Assembly: GCA_021300505.1 (NCBI GenBank)
Contig: JAJTDQ010000004.1
Coordinates: 1-42,226, forward strand
From: Cryomorphaceae bacterium
GTDB taxonomy: Bacteria > Bacteroidota > Bacteroidia > Flavobacteriales_D > Crocinitomicaceae
Length of the DNA stretch: 42,226 nt
Direction of reading: 5' to 3'
Shown in pieces: positions 24,781 to 34,276 of the stretch (position 1 is the first letter of the stretch; each line of letters begins with the position of its first letter). Under the pieces are notes generated by a model, which saw only the letters and a list, made by a program, of their open reading frames with translations, did not search any database and had not been told where the DNA came from. Both the position numbers and the translations under genes were made by a program.

Positions 24781-26769
24781 TTATTTCACCAAGGAAATTC
24801 GCTTCGTTTGAACCACACCATTCTGTTGAATCGTGGCATAATACACTCCATTTTCTAGGTTGGAAAGGTCCAAGTCTATTGATGATGCATCTTTGAAATC
24901 GTGGATGGATGTATCCAAAACCAAAGTACCAAAGGCGTTATGTATCTTAATATCAAGCGCATCTTCGAAGTTTGTTCCACAGTAATGAAAACTAACCTTC
25001 CCCAAGCTTGGATTGGGAAAATAAGGCGTGATAAATCCATCTGAACAAAGATCCGCATTGACAACCACAGTGCCAATGTGCGTTTGTTTCCCGTCGTTAT
25101 CGGTTAGGAATAAATCGTAGTAGGTAATTATTTCATTTTCATCATCAGTCGCTTGATAAGACAATACTGAATTTGAAGAACCAGCAGCGCTGATTGTATT
25201 CATAGTTCGCCATGTAATGCCATCATGACTTTTTTTCAACGTAAAATAATTGGTATTCTTCTCGGATGCCGTTTTCCAATGGAGGATATTCGCTCCTTGG
25301 TAATGATAGCCATCAAAGGAGATCACCTCGCCACCTAGGGCAAATCCACAAATCAATCCATCCATTGCCGAACCCGACCATGTAATCGTTGGCGCAGCCT
25401 GTGGATTTCCACTCGAGAAGGTATTGATCAACAAGGCATATTCTTCCCCAGCGATGACGGTCAAATCCTCTACAAACCCATCCCCTAAAGCACCCTCTGT
25501 GAGATCTCCAGCGCCATCAACTAATCCAACATTCCCTTGTACCGCTGACAGATTGTTATTGGCATAACTACAGCGAAGTGGTGCATTTCCTGTGTTGAGC
25601 GGACAGATTATTGATCCATTTCCAGGTCCATACAAAGCAAAATCAAAATCCAGTCCCGAAGGAGGATCAATCACAAAACCGAGTGTTCCGCTCATTCCTG
25701 CTTTGAAGTAATACCAAGTGGAATTTATTTCTCCATTCAAACCAAGACAACCCATGGAATTTGCTGTGAATCCTTCCTGAATACCACTGCCACTGCCACT
25801 ATTCACCGGAAAGGCTCCACTTGAACAAATTGTATATCCACAGGTGCCACTGCAATTGGAGGTGCTACAGATTGCAACTGAATTTCCAGGGCTTGATGAA
25901 CATCCGACCTGACCAATCCATCCGGGTGCTGAATTGGCTCCGTCGCTAATAAAAATAATCTTAAGTGACCCACTGCTCGTAGATGCCGTATAAGATGGAG
26001 GAAGTGCGGTTCCGCTGTATTGTCCCAAAATCCCGGCATTCGTTCCCGAACCATCGATGATGATGAGCTTATCCGCTGCATCCAAGTTAAACTTAGAGAA
26101 ATTTAGTGTGACATACATTCCTGGTGTCGCTGGCAAAAAAGTGTAGGTATGGACAGCATTGTGAGGATAATAACCTGTTGGAAGTGGTGCGCTATTCGAA
26201 CTTCCCGCATACATTCCCGCGATTCCTCCCGGATCGACAAATGTTTCGCCACAGGCCTGAACAACACTTTCTACTTGGGTGATTGAAAAGAGTGGTTCAC
26301 AGTTCACTGTAGCCGACCAACCCGCCGCATTCGCCGTGTTACTGCCATTTTGTATAAACACAATCGTCATACATTCACTCGTGTTGCTGTAGAACTCAAG
26401 GTTTGTTGTTTGCACATCTACAGGCGATGTATACAAGAGCGTACCTGATGTCCCACTCCCCAAATAAATGAGCAATTGATCATCGTTGGATGCGTTTCCA
26501 GTTTGCTTTAAATCAATGGTAGAGATGAACAAATGAATACCATATGAAGCTGTCAATGGACAAAATGTTTGGGTATATGTGCCAGGTGTACTGGTATATG
26601 ATCCTGAATTTCCCCCATTGTCAAAAAATGTTGCCGAGCAAGTAGTTGTCGTCACAGGAACAGCAGCGTTGGTTGTCATGTTGATGGCCTGACCATTAAC
26701 CAAAGAAGGTAATGTCAAAAGTGTAGAAAGGAGAAAAAGACTCCAAATCTTAAGTGTAAGTGGTTTCAT
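24781..26769 (-). CDS. T9SS-secreted protein with two CUB-like domains
   Basis: A 662-aa exported protein. The signal peptide ends near SLVNGQA. Two CUB-like beta-sandwich domains (about 42-155 and 170-295) contain the family phrases ATFFDNGG.SGSY and ETFVDPGG..GMY, each closed by GW...V.C. The middle region (CSTSNCSGTCGYTICSSG onward to ~475) is another secreted beta domain. The C-terminal ~80 residues (TPYFPNPSLGKVSFHY ... NLENGVYYATIQQNG) form a T9SS type A sorting domain. A binding or adhesion role is inferred; there is no recognised enzyme domain. Confidence 0.87.
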   Translation of the reverse strand: MKPLTLKIWSLFLLSTLLTLPSLVNGQAINMTTNAAVPVTTTTCSATFFDNGGNSGSYTSTPGTYTQTFCPLTASYGIHLFISTIDLKQTGNASNDDQLLIYLGSGTSGTLLYTSPVDVQTTNLEFYSNTSECMTIVFIQNGSNTANAAGWSATVNCEPLFSITQVESVVQACGETFVDPGGIAGMYAGSSNSAPLPTGYYPHNAVHTYTFLPATPGMYVTLNFSKFNLDAADKLIIIDGSGTNAGILGQYSGTALPPSYTASTSSGSLKIIFISDGANSAPGWIGQVGCSSSPGNSVAICSTSNCSGTCGYTICSSGAFPVNSGSGSGIQEGFTANSMGCLGLNGEINSTWYYFKAGMSGTLGFVIDPPSGLDFDFALYGPGNGSIICPLNTGNAPLRCSYANNNLSAVQGNVGLVDGAGDLTEGALGDGFVEDLTVIAGEEYALLINTFSSGNPQAAPTITWSGSAMDGLICGFALGGEVISFDGYHYQGANILHWKTASEKNTNYFTLKKSHDGITWRTMNTISAAGSSNSVLSYQATDDENEIITYYDLFLTDNDGKQTHIGTVVVNADLCSDGFITPYFPNPSLGKVSFHYCGTNFEDALDIKIHNAFGTLVLDTSIHDFKDASSIDLDLSNLENGVYYATIQQNGVVQTKRISLVK

Positions 26770-26807
26770 TTTAGATTGTTTAATGTAATTCTGTCGTATT
26801 TATCTTG

Positions 26808-26815
26808 CAAAGATA
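26808..26815 (-). promoter_or_regulatory. -7 promoter box of the CUB-domain gene
   Basis: TATCTTTG on the minus strand, an exact TAnnTTTG match, 38 nt before the ATG. TTTG occurs 23 nt and TTG 16 nt upstream of it as possible -33 elements. Confidence 0.55.
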
Positions 26816-26905
26816 GCGACTTCATTATCAGCAACCTACAAACCAATAATAATTTTAAAAAAAACTGATATTAAATTTCTTTTGTCTCCTAAAGGGAAAA
26901 CAAAC

Positions 26906-27277
26906 CTATTTTTCTAAAGATTGAACAGCCACGTTCGCAAGCGTAAATTGCTGCTCATTCATGGTGAGAAGGATATCTTTTATTTGCTTCTGAGAAATCT
27001 TTGTTTCATCAAAAAACACAGTCATGCCTTGCGTTTTACGTCCTTCCACAAAATCGAATTGCACTCTAGACACTGCACCTGTACCTTTCAATTTCGTGCG
27101 GATACTCCCTCCACAGCCCATTTCGCAGGTCATTCCATCGATATCAGCCGTGAGTGTTTTGTTGGGCTCAACCTTCACTACCTCCTTCTTTTTTGCTTTT
27201 TCCGTACGTAGATGAACAACCTCTGGATTTGAAGAACAAGCCATTAAGGCCAGTGCAAAAAACAATGAATATTTCAT
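26906..27277 (-). CDS. HMA-domain lipoprotein
   Basis: A 123-aa exported lipoprotein: MKYSLFFALALMAC ends in a lipobox with Cys14 as the lipidated residue. After a Lys-rich linker comes a heavy-metal-associated domain with the metal loop GMTCEMGC, the CxxGC spacing often seen in Bacteroidota in place of CxxC, and a ferredoxin-like betaalphabeta pattern. It probably binds Cu(I) or a similar metal in the cell envelope. It is a single gene with its own promoter. Confidence 0.85.
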   Translation of the reverse strand: MKYSLFFALALMACSSNPEVVHLRTEKAKKKEVVKVEPNKTLTADIDGMTCEMGCGGSIRTKLKGTGAVSRVQFDFVEGRKTQGMTVFFDETKISQKQIKDILLTMNEQQFTLANVAVQSLEK

Positions 27278-27294
27278 ACCTTGGAATTAGATTG

Positions 27295-27325
27295 CAAAGA
27301 TAAACAAGGAAATGCATTGAATCAA
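27295..27325 (-). promoter_or_regulatory. Promoter of the HMA lipoprotein gene
   Basis: On the minus strand: TTG, 20 nt, TATCTTTG. Both elements and the spacing fit the Bacteroidota sigma consensus. The -7 box ends 17 nt before the ATG. Confidence 0.7.
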
Positions 27326-27344
27326 TTCAAGAACTGTTAAAACA

Positions 27345-27376
27345 AAAAAAGAGTCCACCGAAGCTGACTCTTTTTT
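27345..27376 (-). terminator. Intrinsic terminator of the SprB-repeat gene
   Basis: Arms AAAAAAGAGTC and GACTCTTTTTT (11 bp, 10-nt loop) just downstream of the minus-strand gene that ends at 27396, with a T run on that strand. Confidence 0.85.
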
Positions 27377-27395
27377 CATTGTTGTGATTTTAAAC

Positions 27396-28235
27396 TTATC
27401 GAATTATCAAATTTTGACGTTCTAAAGTTCCATTTTTGCGCTCGAAAACGACATTGTAGATGCCTCGGTCGAGCAGTAGGCCATGGCTTGACCTTCCGAC
27501 CTCATGTTCTTCAATTGTACCTATAAATGCACCAACAGAATTATATATGGTTGCAGATTTTACATCTTCCGTGTTTTTAAAGGCAAAGTTACCTTCCGAC
27601 GGATTAGGATAAATCATTACGAGTGCAACCGTATCTTTTTGTTCTGGCACAAAGGTGTTCGTCCAGAAGGATCCTAGCGGAACAATTGTTGGCTTCTCCT
27701 GATCCACATAGAAGGTTTCGGTAGCGCTGCATCCAAATTCTGTATGGATATCGAATTTATAGATTCCACCACTTAAATTGGTTTGATCGAACTGATAAAT
27801 ATCATAGCCCGAACCATCCGTGCTACTCCACAACATATCGAATCCTCCCGCCAAACCAGTTACTGTCACATCAATCGCACCGTCAGAACCTCCGTGTATT
27901 GAAACCGGTGTAACGACACCTGTAATTTTTAATTCTTCTGGATTACTCAATTCAAATGACAAAGATACAGCGTCGTTCAGCGCGTCATGCACCGTAACAT
28001 CGTACAAGCCAGCAGGCAATCCTGAGAGTGTTGATATAGATTCCGAATTGGACCAAGTAAAAGTATACGGCGGAACTCCACCCAAGACATCCAAAGAGAT
28101 CGTGCCATCAGAAAGATCGTAGCATGAGGGATCTGTTATTGTCGCAGATACATTCAATGCACTATTGCTCTGCGCAGCTACAGTGGTAATCGAACCGAGA
28201 ATGAACACGGCCGACTTCAAGAAGTTTGTTTTCAT
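27396..28235 (-). CDS. T9SS-secreted protein with SprB repeats
   Basis: A 279-aa exported protein with a signal peptide ending near TTVAAQS. Residues ~28-105 form an SprB-type repeat (DPSCYDLSDGTISLDVLGG then PPYTFTWSN), and a second, more diverged unit lies at ~105-180 (HGGSDGAIDVTVTG). The C-terminal ~75 residues (VMIYPNPSEGNFAFKN ... GIYNVVFERKNG) are a T9SS type A sorting domain. SprB repeats occur in surface adhesins of gliding bacteria, so a surface role is inferred. A near-match promoter box (TTCCTTTG) lies at 28265-28272. Confidence 0.88.
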   Translation of the reverse strand: MKTNFLKSAVFILGSITTVAAQSNSALNVSATITDPSCYDLSDGTISLDVLGGVPPYTFTWSNSESISTLSGLPAGLYDVTVHDALNDAVSLSFELSNPEELKITGVVTPVSIHGGSDGAIDVTVTGLAGGFDMLWSSTDGSGYDIYQFDQTNLSGGIYKFDIHTEFGCSATETFYVDQEKPTIVPLGSFWTNTFVPEQKDTVALVMIYPNPSEGNFAFKNTEDVKSATIYNSVGAFIGTIEEHEVGRSSHGLLLDRGIYNVVFERKNGTLERQNLIIR

Positions 28236-28435
28236 GTCATTAATTTTTTTTGTGTTTCATGTGACAAAGGAAGAGATGTTTGATTGTCGAATGAATGAAA
28301 TCACTGCGGTATGTCATCAAAATGAGTTCATCTACCTAAAATCACTACGTAGAAATACGTTCGCGAGCACCTTTTTAGCCTAAATTCGCACAAAGGACAA
28401 GCATAAATGTTACACAAGAAAGATCTAGATCGAAT

Positions 28436-28443
28436 TACATTTG
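28436..28443 (+). promoter_or_regulatory. -7 promoter box of the sterol desaturase-family gene
   Basis: TACATTTG, an exact TAnnTTTG match, 14 nt before the ATG at 28458. No clear -33 element. Confidence 0.45.
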
Positions 28444-28457
28444 ACAAAAATTAGCGC

Positions 28458-29333
28458 ATGACTTTTTTAGACCAAGTTTCTCGATTGTATTCGAACTATG
28501 CCTCCTATGTTTGGAAAAGTGTCAGTAATCCGTTCAGCAATGACAACTATTTCTACCTGTTGATTTATTTGTCACTTGCAGTGTGGATTTTAGAGTTGCT
28601 TGCCCCATGGAGAAAAGAACAGCGCGTTTTCCGTAAAGGTTTTTGGATTGATGCCTTTTACATGTTTTTCAACTTCTTCATTTTTAACCTAATCATTTTT
28701 ATCGCGCTCTCCTCACTAAGTGAGCGTTACTTTGGGTATTTCATGCAAAGCATCGGACTTCCGAAAAAAGGAATCTTCAATCTATCTGAACTATCCCTCT
28801 GGTTGCAGTTTCCTATTTTCTTCTTTCTTTCCGATTTCATTCAATGGGGTATTCACGTCATGTTGCATCGGAACAAATGGCTCTGGAAATTCCACAAGGT
28901 TCACCACTCCGTAACCGAGATGGGATTTGCTGCACACTTGCGCTACCATTGGATGGAAACGTTGGTCTACAAAACGGGCTTGTATATTCTAATGTCTTGG
29001 CTGCTCAACTTTAAGTTGGAACATGCATTTATCCTTCATGCCTTTACCATCCTAATAGGTCATTTGAACCACGCGAACATTGCATTGGATTATGGACCTT
29101 TAAAATACCTGTTAAACAACCCGAAAATGCACATCTGGCACCACGTGAAGCACCTGCCTAAGAGCCATCCGAACGGCATCAATTTCGGGATTACCTTGAG
29201 TATCTGGGATTATATATTTGGCACCAATCATATTCCCTCGGACGGACGAGACATCACGCTGGGATTTGACGGCATAGAAAAGTATCCTGAGGACTTTATC
29301 AGTCTGCAAACACAACCATTCAAAGAAAAATAA
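28458..29333 (+). CDS. Sterol desaturase / fatty acid hydroxylase family protein
   Basis: A 291-aa integral membrane di-iron enzyme. Several hydrophobic helices surround the histidine clusters HVMLH (HxxxH), HKVHH (HxxHH), HLNH and HIWHH (HxxHH), which bind the two irons. Family members hydroxylate or desaturate lipids; the substrate here cannot be read from sequence. It is a single gene converging on glyS, with only 11 nt between the stops. Confidence 0.9.
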   Translation: MTFLDQVSRLYSNYASYVWKSVSNPFSNDNYFYLLIYLSLAVWILELLAPWRKEQRVFRKGFWIDAFYMFFNFFIFNLIIFIALSSLSERYFGYFMQSIGLPKKGIFNLSELSLWLQFPIFFFLSDFIQWGIHVMLHRNKWLWKFHKVHHSVTEMGFAAHLRYHWMETLVYKTGLYILMSWLLNFKLEHAFILHAFTILIGHLNHANIALDYGPLKYLLNNPKMHIWHHVKHLPKSHPNGINFGITLSIWDYIFGTNHIPSDGRDITLGFDGIEKYPEDFISLQTQPFKEK

Positions 29334-29344
29334 GGAGCTAAACC

Positions 29345-30880
29345 TTAAACCAAAAGGGTTCTCATACTTACCTTTTCATCAATCATGCGATGAAGGTCGG
29401 CAATGCTTACCCGAACTTGGTCCATGGTGTCGCGATCGCGGATAGTAACCGTATTGTTTTCCAATGTTTCGTGGTCAACCGTCACCGAGAAAGGTGTACC
29501 AATCGCATCTTGGCGACGGTAACGTTTTCCGATTGAATCTTTCTCGTCGTATTGACAAAGGAAGTCAAACTTCAAACCATCGATAATTTCACGAGCCTTC
29601 TCTGGCAAACCATCCTTCTTCGTCAATGGCATAACTGCCACCTTGTATGGCGCTAAAGCTGGTGGAATGGAAAGTACAGTTCGCTCGGAACCGTCTTCCA
29701 ACACTTCATTTTTATGTGATGCACTCAAGACAGCCAAGAACATGCGGTCGAGTCCAACAGACGTTTCCACCACGAAAGGCACATAGTTCTGGTTCAACTC
29801 CGGATCAAAATACTGCAGTTTCTTCCCAGAGAATTGCTCGTGCTGTTTCAAATCGAAATCTGTTCGCGAGTGAATTCCTTCAAGCTCCTTGAAGCCCATT
29901 GGGAAGTTAAACTCGATATCACATGCTGCGTTGGCGTAATGTGCCAATTTGATGTGGTCGTGAAAACGGTATTGATTATCCCCCAAGCCTAATGCTTTAT
30001 GCCACTTCGAACGGGTATCTTTCCAGTACTCGTACCATTTCATTTCTTCACCTGGACGACAGAAAAACTGCATTTCCATTTGTTCGAATTCGCGCATGCG
30101 AAAAATAAACTGGCGAGCAACGATTTCATTTCTAAAGGCTTTTCCTATTTGAGCAATCCCAAAAGGAATCTTCATTCGACCTGATTTCTGAACATTTAGG
30201 AAGTTCACAAAAATCCCTTGTGCCGTTTCCGGTCGAAGATAAATTGTTGCTGCATCCCCTGCTACAGAACCCAGTTCGGTAGAGAACATCAAGTTAAACT
30301 GACGCACCTCCGTCCAGTTACGAGAACCACTGATTGGACAAACTATTTCGCAGTCCATGATCAACTGATACACGCCCTCCAAATCATTTGTTTCAAGTGC
30401 GGTGCGCATGCGATCTTCTATTTCTTTGATTTTTTCTGCGTTACGCAACACATTTGGGTTCGTCGCACGAAACTGGTGTTCATCGAAATCATCACCAAAA
30501 CGCTTTACACCCTTTTCTACCTCCTTTTCAATTTTGAGGCGAATCTTTTCCATGTGCTCCTCCAACAATACATCTGCACGATAGCGTTTTTTGGAGTCTT
30601 TGTTGTCGATGAGTGGATCATTAAAAGCGTCAACGTGACCAGAGGCTTTCCATGTTGTTGGATGCATAAAGATTGCAGAGTCAATTCCTACAATGTTTTC
30701 GTGCATTTGCACCATCGACTTCCACCAATACGACTTGATGTTGTTTTTCAACTCTGAACCCAATTGTCCATAGTCGTAAGTTGCCGCCAATCCATCGTAA
30801 ATTTCAGATGACGGAAAAACAAATCCATATTCCTTCGCATGGGAGATAACCTCCTTCAGTTTGTCCTCTTTTTGTTCCAT
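29345..30880 (-). CDS. glyS: Glycyl-tRNA synthetase (dimeric type)
   Basis: A class II synthetase charging tRNA-Gly, 511 aa, the single-chain alpha2 form found in Bacteroidota, eukaryotes and Gram-positives rather than the E. coli alpha2beta2 form. Seen are the N-terminal FVFPSSEIYDGLAATYDYG signature, motif 2 (AFRNEIVARQFIFRMREFEQ) and motif 3 (ETSVGLDRMFLAVL), followed by the anticodon-binding domain (PYKVAVMPLTKKDG). The start follows a promoter box by 4 nt. Confidence 0.97.
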   Translation of the reverse strand: MEQKEDKLKEVISHAKEYGFVFPSSEIYDGLAATYDYGQLGSELKNNIKSYWWKSMVQMHENIVGIDSAIFMHPTTWKASGHVDAFNDPLIDNKDSKKRYRADVLLEEHMEKIRLKIEKEVEKGVKRFGDDFDEHQFRATNPNVLRNAEKIKEIEDRMRTALETNDLEGVYQLIMDCEIVCPISGSRNWTEVRQFNLMFSTELGSVAGDAATIYLRPETAQGIFVNFLNVQKSGRMKIPFGIAQIGKAFRNEIVARQFIFRMREFEQMEMQFFCRPGEEMKWYEYWKDTRSKWHKALGLGDNQYRFHDHIKLAHYANAACDIEFNFPMGFKELEGIHSRTDFDLKQHEQFSGKKLQYFDPELNQNYVPFVVETSVGLDRMFLAVLSASHKNEVLEDGSERTVLSIPPALAPYKVAVMPLTKKDGLPEKAREIIDGLKFDFLCQYDEKDSIGKRYRRQDAIGTPFSVTVDHETLENNTVTIRDRDTMDQVRVSIADLHRMIDEKVSMRTLLV

Positions 30881-30884
30881 AGGG

Positions 30885-30892
30885 CAAAGTTA
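30885..30892 (-). promoter_or_regulatory. -7 promoter box of glyS
   Basis: TAACTTTG on the minus strand, an exact TAnnTTTG match ending 4 nt before the glyS ATG. It predicts a leaderless or near-leaderless transcript. No -33 TTG found. Confidence 0.5.
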
Positions 30893-31046
30893 AAAAAGAT
30901 TTTGTGGGGGCTGATGATGGGCCCGAAAGATATCTTGGTTCAAAGCAGTGGCTCATGACCGAATGAAATCAAAAAAGCAGAATGTAACATATATGTGCAT
31001 TTAATGGTAATTATAGTTTACATTCTCCTGCCCACATTTGTGTAGT

Positions 31047-31373
31047 ATGCAACACAAAGGAGAAATTGTAGAAAAAGCCGTGCGGCAAAGTGGACTTCCA
31101 TTGACACAGTTGGCGCCTCGAATAGGCAAAAGCCGTCGCTGGTTATACAACGCCTTTGAAAATCCCAATTTATCCATTGAGCACATTCTAATTATTGGGA
31201 AAATCATTCACTACGATTTTTCAGATGATATTTTGGAATTGCAGCGTGTGCGCAATTTGGAGGATCCTATTTCACCTCAAAATGCATATGTTGTTTCGGC
31301 TGAAAGTGCCGAATATTGGAAGAATAAGTACTTAACTCTACTGGAAAAGTACAATACCCTTTTAGGCGGTTAA
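31047..31373 (+). CDS. Small helix-turn-helix DNA-binding protein
   Basis: A 108-aa protein from the ATG at 31047; a TTG at 31038 would add three residues. Residues ~4-50 (VEKAVRQSGLPLTQLAPRIGKSRRWLYNAF) resemble an XRE-like helix-turn-helix, and the C-terminal EYWKNKYLTLLEKYNTLL looks like a coiled coil for dimerisation. Its target is unknown. A 10-nt palindrome ACATATATGT at 30987-30996 upstream could be an operator, but this is only a guess. CACATTTG, one base off the promoter box, lies just before the start. Confidence 0.75.
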   Translation: MQHKGEIVEKAVRQSGLPLTQLAPRIGKSRRWLYNAFENPNLSIEHILIIGKIIHYDFSDDILELQRVRNLEDPISPQNAYVVSAESAEYWKNKYLTLLEKYNTLLGG

Positions 31374-31492
31374 AAAGTGGGATTGTGCTGAATTGAATAC
31401 CTTGGATTCTTCAAAATTCCTTTTTTCGACTAAAAATTACAATTGAACCCGAATTAATTTAAAATCCTACTCCCCCAATCCACCGAAAAGCC

Positions 31493-31500
31493 TACCTTTG
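31493..31500 (+). promoter_or_regulatory. -7 promoter box of sucAB
   Basis: TACCTTTG, an exact TAnnTTTG match, 25 nt before the sucA ATG. No good -33 element at the standard distance. Confidence 0.5.
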
Positions 31501-31525
31501 CTTTTCCATCAAGATTACAAAATAA

Positions 31526-34252
31526 ATGGACAAAGTATCGTACGTCGGGAACGCGGATGTGAACGCTATCGACCACCTATACCAACAATATCGTCAGGAT
31601 CCCGAAAGCGTGGATATTGGCTGGAAAAAATTCTTCGAAGGGTTTGATTTTGCCCGAACGAATTATGAAGACGGCGGAGAAATTCCTGAGAATTTTCAAA
31701 AAGAGTTCAAGGTCATTAACTTAATCAATGGCTATCGTTCTCGTGGGCACTTGTTCACGAAGACGAATCCTGTTCGCGAGCGACGAAAGTATACACCAAC
31801 GCTAGAGATCGAGAACTTTGGTCTTGAAGAAAGTGATTTGAACACGGTATTCAACGCTGGTGAAGAAATTGGGATTGGTGCTGCAACTTTACGCGAAATC
31901 ATCGACCATCTCAACCAAACGTATTGTCAATCAATAGGTATTGAATACGCCTACATGAGAGATCCGGAACGAATTGCATGGTTCAAGAATAAAATTGAAT
32001 TAAAGAACAGACCTAACTTTGACAAGAACCGTAAGATTCAGATCTTCAGCATGCTCAATAAGGCTTCGAGTTTTGAAGCATTCCTCGGGAAAAAGTTCGT
32101 TGGCCAGAAGCGTTTCTCGGTTGAAGGTGGAGAGGCCTTGATTCCTGCTTTGGATACTTTAGTAAACAAAGGTTCGGAATTGGGAGTGGAATACTTCGTT
32201 ATGGGTATGGCGCACCGCGGCCGTTTGAATACCTTGGCTAACATTTTCAAAAAACGTCCTCAAGATATTTTTTCTGAGTTTGAAGGGAAAGAGTTTGACT
32301 CTATTGATTACTTTGATGGTGACGTGAAATACCACCAAGGATTTACATCTATCGTTGAGCTTTCCAGTGGAAAAACAGTTGGATTGACGTTGTCTCCAAA
32401 TCCGTCACACCTTGAAGCGGTGAATACTGTTGTAGAAGGTATTGCACGTGCTAAGGTTGATCACGTTCTGAAAGATGAAAATAAAATTTGTCCTGTGCTC
32501 ATACACGGTGATGCTGCATTAGCAGGTCAAGGCATCGTGTATGAAACGATCCAAATGGCTCAACTTGATGGGTACCGCGCTGGTGGGACAATTCACCTTG
32601 TTGTGAATAACCAAGTTGGATTTACTACCAATTATTTGGATGGACGTTCTTCAACCTATTGCACAGACGTTGCGAAAACAACGCTTTGTCCAGTTTTCCA
32701 TGTGAATGGAGATGATGTAGAGGCTGTCGTTCAAACAATTGAAATCGCGATGGAATACCGTCAAGAATTTAACCGTGACGTCTTCATCGATATCCTGTGT
32801 TACCGCAAGTATGGCCACAATGAGGGTGATGAGCCTAAATTCACACAGCCAAATTTGTACAACATCATTGCAAAACACCCGAATCCTCGAGACATTTACT
32901 TCAATCAGTTGGAGGCTGAAGGAATCATAAATAAGGACGAGTCGAAAAAGATTGAAGAGGAATACAACAATTTCTTAGAATCTGAATTCGAGAATTCGCG
33001 CAAAATGGAAAAAGCCATGGTGTATGACTTCCTTTCAGTAACTTGGGAAGGATACCGTCACGCGCATGACGAGGATTTTTTTAATTCACCAGATACAGGT
33101 TTCGACAAGAAAAAATTACACGAATTAGGGATAAAGCTCGCTACTCTTCCTGAAGGGAAAAAATACTTCCGCAAGATTGCTAAGATCTTTGAAGATCGAA
33201 TGAATGCGTTGAAAAACAATACCTTGGATTGGGGAACTGCTGAAATGTTGGCCTATGCGACTTTACTCGATGAAGGTCACCCTGTGCGTATTTCAGGCCA
33301 GGATGTTGAGCGTGGAACATTCTCTCACCGCCATGCTGTTGTAAAAACAGAAGATACGGAAGAAGAGGTGATTACACTTAATCATTTGTCAGATAAACAA
33401 GCCGAATTTACAGTATACAACTCGTTGTTGTCAGAATACGGTGTTCTTGGATTCGAATACGGATATTCACTAGCAACACCAAAAGGATTAACGATTTGGG
33501 AAGCACAGTTTGGGGATTTCTTCAATGGTGCTCAAATCATGATTGACCAATTTATTTCCGCAGGAGAAGACAAATGGGCTACACAAAGTGGACTCGTTAT
33601 GCTATTACCTCACGGATATGAAGGTCAAGGAGCCGAGCACTCTTCAGGTCGTATGGAACGTTTCTTGCAGCAATGCGCAGACAACAACATGCAGGTTGTG
33701 AATACCTCGACACCTGCAAACCATTTCCACTTGTTGCGACGACAGTTGAAACGCGATTTCAGAAAGCCTTTGATTGTTTTCTCTCCGAAAATGATTTTAC
33801 GTTTACCTGCAGCCGTTTCGACACTTGAAGAAATGGCAACAGGTTGTTTCCAAGAAGTGATCGATGATTCAGCTGCAAAAGTTGAGAATGTGGATACTGT
33901 AGTTTTCTGTTCTGGTAAGTTCTATTACGAAATGAAAGCGAAGGCCGCGGAATTAGGTGTTGAAAACATGGCTTTTGTGCGTGTTGAACAACTCTACCCA
34001 CTTCCAAAAATCCACATTGACGCTATACTTGCGAAATATAAAAACGTGAAAAATATCCTTTGGGCCCAAGAAGAACCTTCGAACATGGGCGCTTGGACCT
34101 ATATTGCGATGTCAATGAGAGACATTCCATTCGTTGGAATCACGCGTAATGCGACAGCAGCGGCTGCAGAAGGGTCAAAAAAATTGCATGAAAAACGATT
34201 AAAGCAACTCTTTGCTGATTTGTTCAGTTATACGAAAGTAAAAGTCAACTAA
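31526..34252 (+). CDS. sucA: 2-oxoglutarate dehydrogenase E1 component
   Basis: The thiamine-diphosphate-dependent E1 of the TCA-cycle 2-oxoglutarate dehydrogenase complex. It is 908 aa, family length. The N terminus (YVGNADVNAIDHLYQQYRQDP) is the conserved E2-contacting segment. The active-site region GMAHRGRLNTLANIFKK, the cofactor-binding stretch GDAALAGQG and the transketolase-like C-terminal domain (LLPHGYEGQGAEHSSGR) are all intact. sucB follows after 24 nt. Confidence 0.97.
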   Translation: MDKVSYVGNADVNAIDHLYQQYRQDPESVDIGWKKFFEGFDFARTNYEDGGEIPENFQKEFKVINLINGYRSRGHLFTKTNPVRERRKYTPTLEIENFGLEESDLNTVFNAGEEIGIGAATLREIIDHLNQTYCQSIGIEYAYMRDPERIAWFKNKIELKNRPNFDKNRKIQIFSMLNKASSFEAFLGKKFVGQKRFSVEGGEALIPALDTLVNKGSELGVEYFVMGMAHRGRLNTLANIFKKRPQDIFSEFEGKEFDSIDYFDGDVKYHQGFTSIVELSSGKTVGLTLSPNPSHLEAVNTVVEGIARAKVDHVLKDENKICPVLIHGDAALAGQGIVYETIQMAQLDGYRAGGTIHLVVNNQVGFTTNYLDGRSSTYCTDVAKTTLCPVFHVNGDDVEAVVQTIEIAMEYRQEFNRDVFIDILCYRKYGHNEGDEPKFTQPNLYNIIAKHPNPRDIYFNQLEAEGIINKDESKKIEEEYNNFLESEFENSRKMEKAMVYDFLSVTWEGYRHAHDEDFFNSPDTGFDKKKLHELGIKLATLPEGKKYFRKIAKIFEDRMNALKNNTLDWGTAEMLAYATLLDEGHPVRISGQDVERGTFSHRHAVVKTEDTEEEVITLNHLSDKQAEFTVYNSLLSEYGVLGFEYGYSLATPKGLTIWEAQFGDFFNGAQIMIDQFISAGEDKWATQSGLVMLLPHGYEGQGAEHSSGRMERFLQQCADNNMQVVNTSTPANHFHLLRRQLKRDFRKPLIVFSPKMILRLPAAVSTLEEMATGCFQEVIDDSAAKVENVDTVVFCSGKFYYEMKAKAAELGVENMAFVRVEQLYPLPKIHIDAILAKYKNVKNILWAQEEPSNMGAWTYIAMSMRDIPFVGITRNATAAAAEGSKKLHEKRLKQLFADLFSYTKVKVN

Positions 34253-34276
34253 TCACTCCATACAAAATAGAAGGAT

